A stretch of 64,000 nucleotides of DNA from Promethearchaeota archaeon (lineage in GTDB: Archaea > Asgardarchaeota > Lokiarchaeia > Sigyniarchaeales > SOKP01), in NCBI GenBank assembly GCA_019058365.1, contig JAHPZE010000024.1:1-64000 (forward strand). Direction: 5' to 3'. Below, one piece after another: positions 1 through 8,593 of the stretch. Position 1 is the stretch's first letter; each line of letters opens with the position of its first letter. Position numbers and translations under genes: made by a program. The notes beneath the pieces are model-generated. The model ran no database searches and was not told where the DNA came from. It saw only the letters and a list, made by a program, of their open reading frames with translations.

Positions 1-90
1 CAAAACCCACAAGCTATAAATATTTTTGTCGATGAAGGGAAATTAAAAATTATCATTTTAACTAAAAAATTATTTATTAAAGAAGATTAA
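1..90 (+). CDS. C-terminal end of an unidentified protein (cut by window edge)
   Basis: Reading frame 1 is open from the first base to a TAA at 88-90 and gives about 29 residues ending in TKKLFIKED. The beginning lies outside the window, so neither family nor length can be judged. The lysine- and isoleucine-rich composition matches the neighbouring genes. It may be the true end of a gene or a short orphan tail like those elsewhere in this window. Confidence 0.4.
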   Translation, partial: QNPQAINIFVDEGKLKIIILTKKLFIKED

Positions 91-168
91 GTTGTAAATG
101 TATCAGTCTTCTGTTTTAGAATTTGGTCTTTCTATAATAAAACTCTCAAAATATATCTAAAAGAAAGA

Positions 169-2511
169 TTATCTATTAATAAAAGACATTGAAAGGCTTT
201 CATTGAGTTTATCAAGATTTATTTTTAAATCTTTAATAAGGGGATTAACATCTTGAGCTAGATTTGGATCCATCTTAATAGCTTTTTCTAGGTATTGAAT
301 CGCATTGTTATAATCTTTTTTATCGAAATAAGCACATCCCATAAAAAACCATGCTTTTGCGAATTCTGGGTTTATTTCAGTTGCTTTAGTATAATTAGAA
401 ATCGAGTTATCAAATTCTTTTTTTAGTTTATACACATTCCCGAGATTATACCAACCATCTGCAAAACTAGAATTAATTTCCACTGCTTTACTTAAATTTA
501 TGAGGGCATTTTCATAATCTTCCTTTGCTTCATACGCTAATCCCATTGAATTCCAAGAATTTTTATGATTTTTATCAAAATCAACGGCTCTTTGAAAATT
601 TTCGATTGCCACATCATATTTTTTCTTATGACTATAAGCGAGTCCTATATGATAATATGCCTCAACAAATATCTCATCAAGGTCTAAAGCTCTTTTACAA
701 TTTTCAATGGCATTATCATAATTCTTATTTTCAATTTCTAATTTCGCTCTATTAATAAGTTCATTTTTATAAGACCTTTTTATTAAATCTTTATTTTTAA
801 CATCTGCTGATTCCATCAATTCATTGACTTTTAACGCTTTTTCATAGAATTTGAAGGCATCATCGTATTTTTTTAAATCGGCGAGCTGATTTCCCTGTTC
901 GATTAACAACTTGATTTCTTCAGAATGAACATCATCAATTAATTTTTTAATTTTACTCATTTCTGCAGCTCTTCGACCCGGATCGTCAATAGATTGAGCA
1001 TAATCTAAACGTTTTTTGAGTTTTTCGATCTCTTTTTCTTTTAGTTTTTGCTCTTCTGTTAGTTCCCCCTTTCCAACTAACTGTTTTACTTCGGTCTCAT
1101 ATATTAAACTTTTTATCAAAGCTACTTCTTTTTCCATTTCATTTGTCAAGTACATTTTATTGGTCATCGTTAATGCGTCATTGTAAGCCTTTATTGCTTT
1201 TTCATAATCTTTTTGTTCTACTAATTTACTTCCTTTATTTACAACTTCTGTGACTTCAGCAGAATAAACCTTGTTGACTAAATTTTTAAGATTTTCCAAC
1301 TCTGGATTTTCTTCTTCAGGATATACCATTCTTTTAGCTAGACTTAAAGCAATATATAAATCACTTATTGCTTCATCATATTTCTTTTGAACAATAAATT
1401 GAATAGAATTATTTTTGATTACGTTTATTCCAGAAGTACAAGCATTATTGATTAGATTGCTGATTTCCTTGATTTTTATTTCTTTTCTTTCTGAAGATAC
1501 CATAGTATGAGCAATATCAAGAGCTTGTTGGAATAAATCAACCGCTTCATTAATGGAATTTACTGACTCTTCAAATTTTTGTTGTTGTGTTATATATCTT
1601 CCTTTTTCTACTAATGGCTTAATGCGTTCAAGATAAATTGGATTTAAAACTTCGGCAATTAAACTAATTTCAAGGTTTTTAAGATCTGAATCATACATTT
1701 TGGTTATTAAAGACACAGCATTCTGAAGTTCAGAATTAGCTTGTTCAGTTAAGTTTTGGTTTATTAAATCTTTACCTTTCTCTACTAAAGGCTTAATTTG
1801 ATTAGAATATATTTCATTAATCAAATTTTTAATAGTAATAATTTGTGATTTCTTTTCTCCTGGATCAGAGAATGTTTCAATAGTTTGCAATGCAGTTTCA
1901 AATTTTTTAATGGCATCATCAATATAACCGTCTTGTTTGAACTTTTTGCCTTGTTCAACAATTTCATCGATTTGAGAATCATAAATTATCGTAATCTCTT
2001 TTTTAATTCTGGATAAAGCTTCAGGTTTAAAATCTGAATCATATGTATTCTCTGCAATTTCAAGTCCCTTTTTAAATATTTCAACAGCTTCATCTAGATT
2101 ATTCTGATTCTTTAATTCAAGTCCTCTTACTAATAACTTTTCAATTTCATTTTCACCAATTAGTTTATTAATTTCATCTTTTTCGGCTTTTTGAAGATCA
2201 AGATCATCTATATTATCACAAACTTGAAGAGCATTTTGAAACTCATCTTTCGCTTTATCAAATTTTTTTTGTGCTGTCAAATGTATCGCTTGTGTGACTA
2301 TACCATCAACTTGAACAGAATAAGTTTGATTAATCGCATCTTTTATATTTTCAATTTCTGTATTTTTATCTTCTGGGTCTTTAACTTTATCACTAATAAA
2401 ATATAATGCTTCTTGAAACTTTTGAATTGCTTTCTGGAATTTATTTTGATCTTTTAAAGCATTAGCTTCTTCAATTATTAGATTTAATTTTTTCAAAAGT
2501 GATGCTTTCAT
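169..2511 (-). CDS. Long tetratricopeptide-repeat (TPR) protein
   Basis: This 780-residue protein has no signal peptide or membrane segment and should be cytoplasmic. Residues 1 to about 560 hold some eight degenerate units of 60-70 residues. Each starts with a phrase like LVEKGKDL, continues with a helix of the form EAIKKFQEAL and ends in a YSNQI-like spacer. A charged stretch near residues 470-500 (EKEIEKLKKRL) could be coiled coil. From about residue 590 there are five canonical 34-residue TPRs with the usual pattern of small residue, Tyr and Ala, for example NAIQYLEKAIKMDPN. TPR solenoids are protein-interaction scaffolds and no catalytic domain is visible. The gene is transcribed leftward, alone, with 250 bp separating it from the divergent amidohydrolase. 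The fold is certain and the partner unknown. Confidence 0.85.
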   Translation of the reverse strand: MKASLLKKLNLIIEEANALKDQNKFQKAIQKFQEALYFISDKVKDPEDKNTEIENIKDAINQTYSVQVDGIVTQAIHLTAQKKFDKAKDEFQNALQVCDNIDDLDLQKAEKDEINKLIGENEIEKLLVRGLELKNQNNLDEAVEIFKKGLEIAENTYDSDFKPEALSRIKKEITIIYDSQIDEIVEQGKKFKQDGYIDDAIKKFETALQTIETFSDPGEKKSQIITIKNLINEIYSNQIKPLVEKGKDLINQNLTEQANSELQNAVSLITKMYDSDLKNLEISLIAEVLNPIYLERIKPLVEKGRYITQQQKFEESVNSINEAVDLFQQALDIAHTMVSSERKEIKIKEISNLINNACTSGINVIKNNSIQFIVQKKYDEAISDLYIALSLAKRMVYPEEENPELENLKNLVNKVYSAEVTEVVNKGSKLVEQKDYEKAIKAYNDALTMTNKMYLTNEMEKEVALIKSLIYETEVKQLVGKGELTEEQKLKEKEIEKLKKRLDYAQSIDDPGRRAAEMSKIKKLIDDVHSEEIKLLIEQGNQLADLKKYDDAFKFYEKALKVNELMESADVKNKDLIKRSYKNELINRAKLEIENKNYDNAIENCKRALDLDEIFVEAYYHIGLAYSHKKKYDVAIENFQRAVDFDKNHKNSWNSMGLAYEAKEDYENALINLSKAVEINSSFADGWYNLGNVYKLKKEFDNSISNYTKATEINPEFAKAWFFMGCAYFDKKDYNNAIQYLEKAIKMDPNLAQDVNPLIKDLKINLDKLNESLSMSFINR

Positions 2512-2763
2512 TTTTAAATTTCACGTTTTTCCCTATTGATTAATCCTAAGAATTATTTCATATTTTTAATATTTTTCTTATAATATTTTTATTTTTTAAA
2601 ATGCTTGCAAATAATATCATACTAAAATAATAAAAGCTTCTAAAATAAGGAAATTGCTAAGAACAAAACTATAGAATTGAAACTTAGAAGAAAATAAAAA
2701 AATTTTATTTATTTTACAATTTTAGAAGTTATAATCTTCTTGAAAAAAGAGAGTTAATGTCAA

Positions 2764-4374
2764 ATGAGTATTTTTTATGGTGGGCCGATAATAACCATGA
2801 ATGATAAACACCCCCTAGTGAGTGCTGTTGGTGTTGAGGGTGAAAGAATTGTTGCTGTAGGCACTTTAGAAGTAGTTCAACAAAAAATAAATAATGTTCA
2901 GAATTTAATTGATTTAAAAGGAAAATCTCTCCTTCCAGGTTTTATCGATTGTCATATGCACCCTATGTCATTAGTTTTTTTTTCAATAAATCTAGATCTT
3001 TTTTCTGTTGAAAGCTTAAAACAATTACAAGAAATTTTAAGAGAAACGGCAAAAAGGAAAGGTAAAGGAGAATTTATACTTGGTTTGCGTTTAAATGAAG
3101 AGAATTTTAAAAATCCAGTGTTGCCATCAAGATGGGATTTGGATGATGCATGTCCTGAGAATCCTGTATTCCTTTTAAGATATGATTCTCATATTGGCGT
3201 TGCTAATTCAAAAGCATTGAAATTAGTCGAGATTGACATTAATACAAAAATATCAGAAGGAGGGGAAATCCGAATTAATGAAAAAGGAGAATTAACAGGT
3301 ATAATCTCTGAAAATGCTTTAACTTTAGTTTATTCTAAGATTGACAAGTATGTCATTCCTGAATTAAAACTTTTTCAAGAAAGTACTGAAAAAGCCTTTA
3401 AAATATTAGCTGAAAAAGGTATTACTTCTATTCATGGAATTATTCAGTTTGGTAAAACTCGTGAAAGTGGAAGTCTTGGACCTATTGAGACTCCTCTTTT
3501 TAGATCTGTCCAAGAGAAAATATTCCAGAACTGGTATGGTCTTATAGCCACTGATAAGCCAAAAAAAATAATCAAAATTAAACAACCCCCTTTAGACGGA
3601 GGTAAAGAAGATAGCAAATTCAAAGTTGGATGCCTAAAATTATTCCTCGATGGTACATTTGGAGCTAAAACTGCTTGTATGTGGGAACCTTTTTCAGACG
3701 CACCTGATATGTGCGGATTTTGCGTAATAGATGAAGATGAAATCTATGAAAAGATGAGAGATGCTCATAACAATGGATTGCAAATAGCTATTCATGTAAT
3801 TGGAGATAAAGGTAATAGAGTCTGTGTAAACCTATATAAAAAACTTTTAGACGAATTTCCGAGAAAAGATCATAGACATAGAATTGAACATGCCTCGATG
3901 TTAACTGATGATGTTATAGAAGATATGAATAGGTATGAAATTATCGCATCATGTCAACCTCCTTTCATAAATTCAGAATATAAATGGCTTGAGAAAAGAT
4001 TGGGAAAAGAAAGATGTAAGTATACATATCCTATGAAATCAATAATAGAAGGTGGAGTTGTTCTTATATCCGGAAGTGACGCGCCAATCGAAGATCCTAA
4101 CCCTATTTTAGGGCTCCACGCATTAGTAAACAGAAATGGATTTGTTCCTGAGCAGTGTATCTCCATGAAAGAGGCGTTAAAGACATATACAATCAATGCT
4201 GCTTATGGGGCATTCGAAGAAAAAGTTAAAGGAAGTATTGAAGTTGGAAAATTAGCAGATTTTGTTATTTTGGATAGAAATCCTCTTGAAGTACCAAAAG
4301 ATAAAATTAAGGATATTCAAATTCTCGAAACAATAATAAGGGGAAAGACAGTTTATAAGAAAAATTATGAATAG
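2764..4374 (+). CDS. Metal-dependent amidohydrolase, YtcJ-like (amidohydrolase 3 family)
   Basis: The 536-residue protein is full length for the YtcJ/amidohydrolase-3 family of TIM-barrel hydrolases. The N-terminal beta sandwich leads into GFIDCHMHP (H64 and H66), the first metal-binding pair. Later landmarks are HVIGDKGN, HRIEHASM and SGSDAPIEDPNP, which supply the remaining metal and catalytic residues. The C-terminus returns to the sandwich with GKLADFVILDRNP. Family members hydrolyse amide or related C-N bonds in varied small molecules, and the substrate cannot be read from the sequence. The ATG at 2764 is preceded by AGAGAG-like purines. It stands alone between two leftward genes. Confidence 0.88.
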   Translation: MSIFYGGPIITMNDKHPLVSAVGVEGERIVAVGTLEVVQQKINNVQNLIDLKGKSLLPGFIDCHMHPMSLVFFSINLDLFSVESLKQLQEILRETAKRKGKGEFILGLRLNEENFKNPVLPSRWDLDDACPENPVFLLRYDSHIGVANSKALKLVEIDINTKISEGGEIRINEKGELTGIISENALTLVYSKIDKYVIPELKLFQESTEKAFKILAEKGITSIHGIIQFGKTRESGSLGPIETPLFRSVQEKIFQNWYGLIATDKPKKIIKIKQPPLDGGKEDSKFKVGCLKLFLDGTFGAKTACMWEPFSDAPDMCGFCVIDEDEIYEKMRDAHNNGLQIAIHVIGDKGNRVCVNLYKKLLDEFPRKDHRHRIEHASMLTDDVIEDMNRYEIIASCQPPFINSEYKWLEKRLGKERCKYTYPMKSIIEGGVVLISGSDAPIEDPNPILGLHALVNRNGFVPEQCISMKEALKTYTINAAYGAFEEKVKGSIEVGKLADFVILDRNPLEVPKDKIKDIQILETIIRGKTVYKKNYE

Positions 4375-4415
4375 AATTTATTATCCTAAAATTATGTTAT
4401 AGAAAATATCTAATT

Positions 4416-5579
4416 TTAGTCGGTAAAATAAAGATGTTCATCAAAACCAGTCTCAGCTACCAAGTCTGTAGCTAGTTTTTGAATTGCATTCTTAGAGGGA
4501 TTTTGTAATAATCGTCTAGAGATATTTATTACTTGTGTTAATTTAACATCTGGAAATTCTCGTATAATATTATCATAACGAGAGAAATCTATTCCCGCGG
4601 TATAAACTCCAGCTTGATCATGACCAGCCTGTGATGATACTTGCCAATGTTCTACTTTCAGTTCAATTTTGGACAAGAGATTTGAGCAGAAGAACCATTC
4701 TAGATAAAGATTCATTCTTTTTGATTTTCTTTTTGTATCTTTTAACATTTTGTAAGCTTTATTTAACCTATCCGGATGGATTTGGCGAAAAACTCTTTCA
4801 TAACTATCATTCATATTTTCTTTAACATGTGCTTTTATAAGTTCCATTATTTCATCGACTTTTTTTGCTCTTTCTCCCGTAATTTCATGTTCAATTGATG
4901 TTACATGTTGATCGATGGCATTTTGAGTTTGTTGGCTTCTATCAATAGAAGTAGATTGTGTTGTTGAAGCTTGTTGAACCCTTGATGGAGGAGTGTCCCT
5001 TGTTTGGATTTCTGTAGGTACACTTATAATTTCTTGAGGTGGTAATGTAAATAAGGTATCCAATTTGGAAGGATCTTGTCTTACTTCATTGAATTTCTCC
5101 TCTATCTCTTGAATATTATAACCAATTGATTGTAAATAAAATGCAGCACTAGCAAGCTGCTGTTCTAATGCAGATGATCCGCTGTAGGTGGGTCTAAATT
5201 CTTTTTCTATTTGTTCATCCGCAATTTGGCTAATATTTTCCTCTTTTATTTCGCTTGCTTTGAGCGAACCTAATTTAGTGAGGATATATTGGATTTGATT
5301 AGGAGTGAGATAACTTAAATTTCCCGTTGGTCCGATCATATGAGAAATTTTTTCCATTTTTCTAAGTATTTCCGCAATATCTTCTTGACTTCTTCCTTTT
5401 GATATTATTAAGAAGTGTTCTAAGAAATTTTTATCGAATCCCGCAATTATACTAAGATATTTTTCGTCATAGCTATTAAGATGCTCATGTAATTGATTTC
5501 CGCGAAAATCGGTGGGTAAATTAATCTGATATACCATAATATTATCAGTTATCATATAAATGTAGTCTGATTTTTGCAT
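4416..5579 (-). CDS. Hypothetical protein, 387 residues
   Basis: I do not recognise a family. The N-terminal 90 residues look like a compact alpha/beta domain (MITDNIMVYQINLP, then helices). Residues 195-235 are a low-complexity Thr/Ser/Gln linker (TQSTSIDRSQQTQN). The C-terminal 150 residues are helical and charged. The phrase IHPDRLNKAYKMLKD contains an HPD tripeptide reminiscent of a J-domain, but the helix order and spacing do not fit one. There is no signal peptide or membrane segment. The gene lies 83 bp upstream, in the same orientation, of no clear partner; the phosphatase gene at 5663-6154 is upstream on the same strand and could be co-transcribed. Confidence 0.6.
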   Translation of the reverse strand: MQKSDYIYMITDNIMVYQINLPTDFRGNQLHEHLNSYDEKYLSIIAGFDKNFLEHFLIISKGRSQEDIAEILRKMEKISHMIGPTGNLSYLTPNQIQYILTKLGSLKASEIKEENISQIADEQIEKEFRPTYSGSSALEQQLASAAFYLQSIGYNIQEIEEKFNEVRQDPSKLDTLFTLPPQEIISVPTEIQTRDTPPSRVQQASTTQSTSIDRSQQTQNAIDQHVTSIEHEITGERAKKVDEIMELIKAHVKENMNDSYERVFRQIHPDRLNKAYKMLKDTKRKSKRMNLYLEWFFCSNLLSKIELKVEHWQVSSQAGHDQAGVYTAGIDFSRYDNIIREFPDVKLTQVINISRRLLQNPSKNAIQKLATDLVAETGFDEHLYFTD

Positions 5580-5662
5580 AAGTATCTAATAATAAATACG
5601 ATATGGCAATTAAAAATTATAATCTTAATAATAAAATAAATTCTATTCTTATATACTTTACA

Positions 5663-6154
5663 TTAATGACACTTTCGATACTTTTTAGCTATTTTTCGCG
5701 CTAATTCCATTTGTTCCTTTGTTTCTAAGGAACACGGTCTTAGTTTTCGAATCCATTTTACTGGATCTAATCCATTTGGAATATAACCATTAAAAGCAGC
5801 CCATGCTACGATCATTATACCTGTTCTTCCACAACCTGCTACGCAATGTACAACAATTGGATCTCTGTTCGCTCCACACTTACGTGTAATCTCGAGGAAT
5901 TTTTCTAATTGAGGATCTGTTGGAGTTCCAAAATCAGGTATGTTTATGTGAAAATAATGAAACGTATTTGGGAGATCTTTTCGATAGTCGAATTCCGAAC
6001 AATTTATAATAGCTTTTATACCCTCCCTTTTATATTGCTCAAATAAGAGTGTATCTGGCCACCATGATGCGGCAATTTTTCCCTTCACAATCCAAGTAAA
6101 TGGTACAGTTTTTTCGGGCATTCCTTCTTTTGGCCAATACCAAGGATGAACCAT
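5663..6154 (-). CDS. Dual-specificity/tyrosine protein phosphatase
   Basis: This 163-residue protein carries the cysteine-phosphatase P-loop VHCVAGCGRTG, with H103, nucleophile C104 and R110. The aspartate in NIPDFGTPTD (D74) is placed to act as the general acid. The size fits a single catalytic domain of the dual-specificity or CDC14/KAP-like type. It should remove phosphate from protein Tyr (or Ser/Thr), although small archaeal members can act on other phosphoesters. There is no membrane segment. Its 5' end faces the pyrophosphatase gene at 6236 across 80 bp of AT-rich DNA that must hold two divergent promoters. Confidence 0.88.
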   Translation of the reverse strand: MVHPWYWPKEGMPEKTVPFTWIVKGKIAASWWPDTLLFEQYKREGIKAIINCSEFDYRKDLPNTFHYFHINIPDFGTPTDPQLEKFLEITRKCGANRDPIVVHCVAGCGRTGIMIVAWAAFNGYIPNGLDPVKWIRKLRPCSLETKEQMELARKIAKKYRKCH

Positions 6155-6235
6155 AGATGAACTTATATTAATATTTATAATTATGTTAGCAATTAAGAAG
6201 TAACATTTTAAAAATTTATTTAGATTTAGATATGT

Positions 6236-6766
6236 ATGAATCTTTGGAAAGATGTTCCCTCTGGAGATAATCCGCCAATTACTCTAAATGCAGTTATCGA
6301 AGTTATTAGTGGTTCAAGAGATAAATATGAGTATAACTCTGAATGGGAAGTTTTTGTATTAGATCGAGTTATTCCCTCCTCTGTTATTTTTCCTGTTGAG
6401 TATGGTTTTATCCCTCAGACTTGGTCAGATGATGGTGATCCTTTAGATATAATGGTATTGAGTTATGAACCGCTCGAAGTGGGGTGTGTTGTAAAAGTGC
6501 GAGTTATTGGTGCGTTAATTATCGAAGATGAACATGGAGATGACCCAAAAATTCTTTCTGTTATAGTTAATGATCCGAGATTTAGTGGATATAATGATAT
6601 TCAAGATATACATGGCCACAAACTTAAAGAAATTCAAGAATTCTATGAGACATATAAAAGATTAGAGCCACATAAATGGGTTAAATTTAAGGAATGGAAA
6701 GGAGCCAATGATGCCCAAAAAATTGTTGATTATTCTCTCAACCTATTTAAAAATAAAAGATTTTAG
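6236..6766 (+). CDS. ppa: Inorganic pyrophosphatase, family I
   Basis: The 176-residue protein has the usual length of soluble family I pyrophosphatases, which hydrolyse PPi to phosphate in the cytoplasm and pull biosynthetic reactions forward. The metal-binding signature DDGDPLDIMV (D66, D68, D71) is intact, as are the E22, K30, R44 and Y56 positions in the N-terminal strands. The C-terminus ends with EWKGANDAQKIVDYSLNLF plus a short basic tail. That same C-terminal segment reappears as an orphan copy at 8498-8581, beyond the next gene. Confidence 0.95.
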   Translation: MNLWKDVPSGDNPPITLNAVIEVISGSRDKYEYNSEWEVFVLDRVIPSSVIFPVEYGFIPQTWSDDGDPLDIMVLSYEPLEVGCVVKVRVIGALIIEDEHGDDPKILSVIVNDPRFSGYNDIQDIHGHKLKEIQEFYETYKRLEPHKWVKFKEWKGANDAQKIVDYSLNLFKNKRF

Positions 6767-6808
6767 CTAAAACTGATTAAATAAAAAAAAAGTAATAACT
6801 AAATATAA

Positions 6809-8356
6809 TTATTTTGTTATAAGTATTGTTTTCCATTTTTTAAGCATTACAATAGAAATGCTTAATCCCGCTAATATTATAAAGAATATACTATATCCTG
6901 GGATCTCTCCTCCTCCTGCTGATGGAATGTCTACAATAATCTTAATACAGTTAGACAGAGTTAAACCATAATCATTTTTTGCAGCAGCAATAAAATAATA
7001 TTCTCCCGAAGTATATCCACTTAGCTGCTTGGTCATATTTGTGGTTTCTAATGCAATGGGTGTTAAACTACCATTAATTTCAGTAATGTAGCTTGAGTAT
7101 TCATAGATAGAATAATTATCTGCTCCCGAAGAGTCTGTCCATAGAAGATCAAAAATACCATCAGTATCCGGATTAGTTGCGTTTGTTGATAGAGTAAAAG
7201 AATATGGAAGCAGATATCCAAATACAGCATTAGTATCTTGCAACATTAAAGAATAATTTCCCATTCCAGACCCCCAAAAAAATGTCCCATTTAATAAAAT
7301 TCCTGAATACTTTTCATACCACACTAATCCCCCGAAACCATCCAGATCTTCAAGTTCCCAAATGCTAATAGGTCCAAATCCGGGAAACTCTGAATTAATG
7401 CTCTTTTTAACCTCGAAAATATGATCTCCTTCTCCATCAACAGCAATAGGCACATTAGATCCTAATGACACGTTAGTAAATATCCAAAATGGAGTATATA
7501 AACCTGGAAAGAAACTCATTCCAGTACCTGCGTCATTACTCATAATTCTAGTTGTGGCATCATCAGTCCAGTTATCAACACCTATCGAAGTTAAATCTGA
7601 AGTGCAATTGTATATATTAACTGAATATCCTGTATACTGAATTTTTAAAGGGAGACTTGTAGTCCCTCCAGACACTATATAATCCATATATAATCCATCC
7701 AATAATCCCGATAGAGGTGCCACATTGCTAAAAACAACATTGGTATTAAAAAATTCAAATATATAATAGCCAATCCCATAGATAAAGTATCCTTTAATTA
7801 AAATTCCAGTACTCTTTTCATACCATGCAATTCCTCCGGGTAAAGTCAAGTCTTCCACCTGCCAGACTTCAACAGATCCAAATCCAGGAATATTAAAAAT
7901 TTTTTGTTTTGTTATATTAAATATATGGTCTCCCTCGCCATCTACTACAATTGGTATAAGGTCGTAAAGAGTAACATTTGTAAAAATCCAAATTGGGGCA
8001 TGTGATCCATCAGTAAAGGTAATTGGTCCACTTGACATACTAATTTGGCGAGTTGTTTCATCCTCAACCCATCTACTAAGTCCCACACCGCTAAACCAAC
8101 TCAATACATTAAAATTGTTACCAGAATCGTATTCATAGCTGAATCCTGAATTATATTGTGTACCCGAAGCATAAAATGTATAATTTACGACCATACCATC
8201 AAATATTTCTGCTTGAGAACTTTTTACGTTTTTTGGTACTTCTATAATAATTCGAGGATTACACTTCAGAATAGTGAAACTTGAAATCAACGGAAGGAAA
8301 AAAAGAACGATTATTAGCCCTAAAGCTAATTTAGCTTTCAAATTAATTTTTTTCAT
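6809..8356 (-). CDS. Secreted, membrane-anchored surface protein with two related beta domains and a CTERM-like anchor
   Basis: The 515-residue protein starts with a signal peptide (basic KKINLKAK, then a hydrophobic stretch with LIIVLFFLPLI). Two related domains of about 170 residues follow, roughly at 45-205 and 215-385. Each contains the phrases FWIFTNV or IWIFTNV, VDGEGDHIF, WYEK and STGIL or YSGIL. This pattern resembles what NCBI calls choice-of-anchor S. A fibronectin-like module at about 390-480 ends in YYFIAAAKNDYG. The C-terminus is GGGEIPGY plus a hydrophobic helix and KKWK, the layout of archaeal CTERM sorting signals. It should sit on the outer cell surface. The neighbouring peptidase at 8594-13561 shares all three modules, so the two are paralogous in architecture. 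A duplicated pyrophosphatase tail lies just upstream. Confidence 0.85.
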   Translation of the reverse strand: MKKINLKAKLALGLIIVLFFLPLISSFTILKCNPRIIIEVPKNVKSSQAEIFDGMVVNYTFYASGTQYNSGFSYEYDSGNNFNVLSWFSGVGLSRWVEDETTRQISMSSGPITFTDGSHAPIWIFTNVTLYDLIPIVVDGEGDHIFNITKQKIFNIPGFGSVEVWQVEDLTLPGGIAWYEKSTGILIKGYFIYGIGYYIFEFFNTNVVFSNVAPLSGLLDGLYMDYIVSGGTTSLPLKIQYTGYSVNIYNCTSDLTSIGVDNWTDDATTRIMSNDAGTGMSFFPGLYTPFWIFTNVSLGSNVPIAVDGEGDHIFEVKKSINSEFPGFGPISIWELEDLDGFGGLVWYEKYSGILLNGTFFWGSGMGNYSLMLQDTNAVFGYLLPYSFTLSTNATNPDTDGIFDLLWTDSSGADNYSIYEYSSYITEINGSLTPIALETTNMTKQLSGYTSGEYYFIAAAKNDYGLTLSNCIKIIVDIPSAGGGEIPGYSIFFIILAGLSISIVMLKKWKTILITK

Positions 8357-8497
8357 GATATTATAACTTTATTTTATTGTGATTTCTTTTTTGTAGAAAT
8401 TTGTTAATATTAGAATTAAAGGAGACTTCATTATATAATATCTTGTTTACATAAAAGTCAAATTTCACAAAAATGGACGTGAATAGGCAGCTTTTAT

Positions 8498-8581
8498 GAA
8501 TTTAAAGAATGGAAAAAGCTTAAGAATGCCAAAGAAATAGTTGATTATTCTCTAAACCTATTTAAAAATAAAATGTTGTAA
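8498..8581 (+). pseudogene. Orphan duplicate of the 3' end of the pyrophosphatase gene
   Basis: This in-frame stretch of 27 codons plus TAA reads FKEWK, then IVDYSLNLFKNK, then the stop. It matches the last 27 residues of the pyrophosphatase at 6236-6766, with 18 of 27 identical by hand alignment and no gaps. The frame just upstream hits TGA and no more pyrophosphatase sequence is visible, so only the tail is present. It is on the same strand as the parent gene. The leftward surface-protein gene (6809-8356) lies between parent and copy. It has no start of its own and is not expected to be translated. Confidence 0.8.
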
Positions 8582-8593
8582 TATAAAAAATAT

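Noticed and set aside
169..2511. Repeat array or CRISPR in the periodic DNA of the first gene
   Set aside because: The periodicity is that of codons for TPR units; units are diverged and there are no identical repeats with spacers. No CRISPR array was seen anywhere in the window.
4416..5579. J-domain (DnaJ-like) in the hypothetical protein, from an HPD tripeptide
   Set aside because: The helix spacing around HPD does not match a J-domain; the tripeptide is probably chance.
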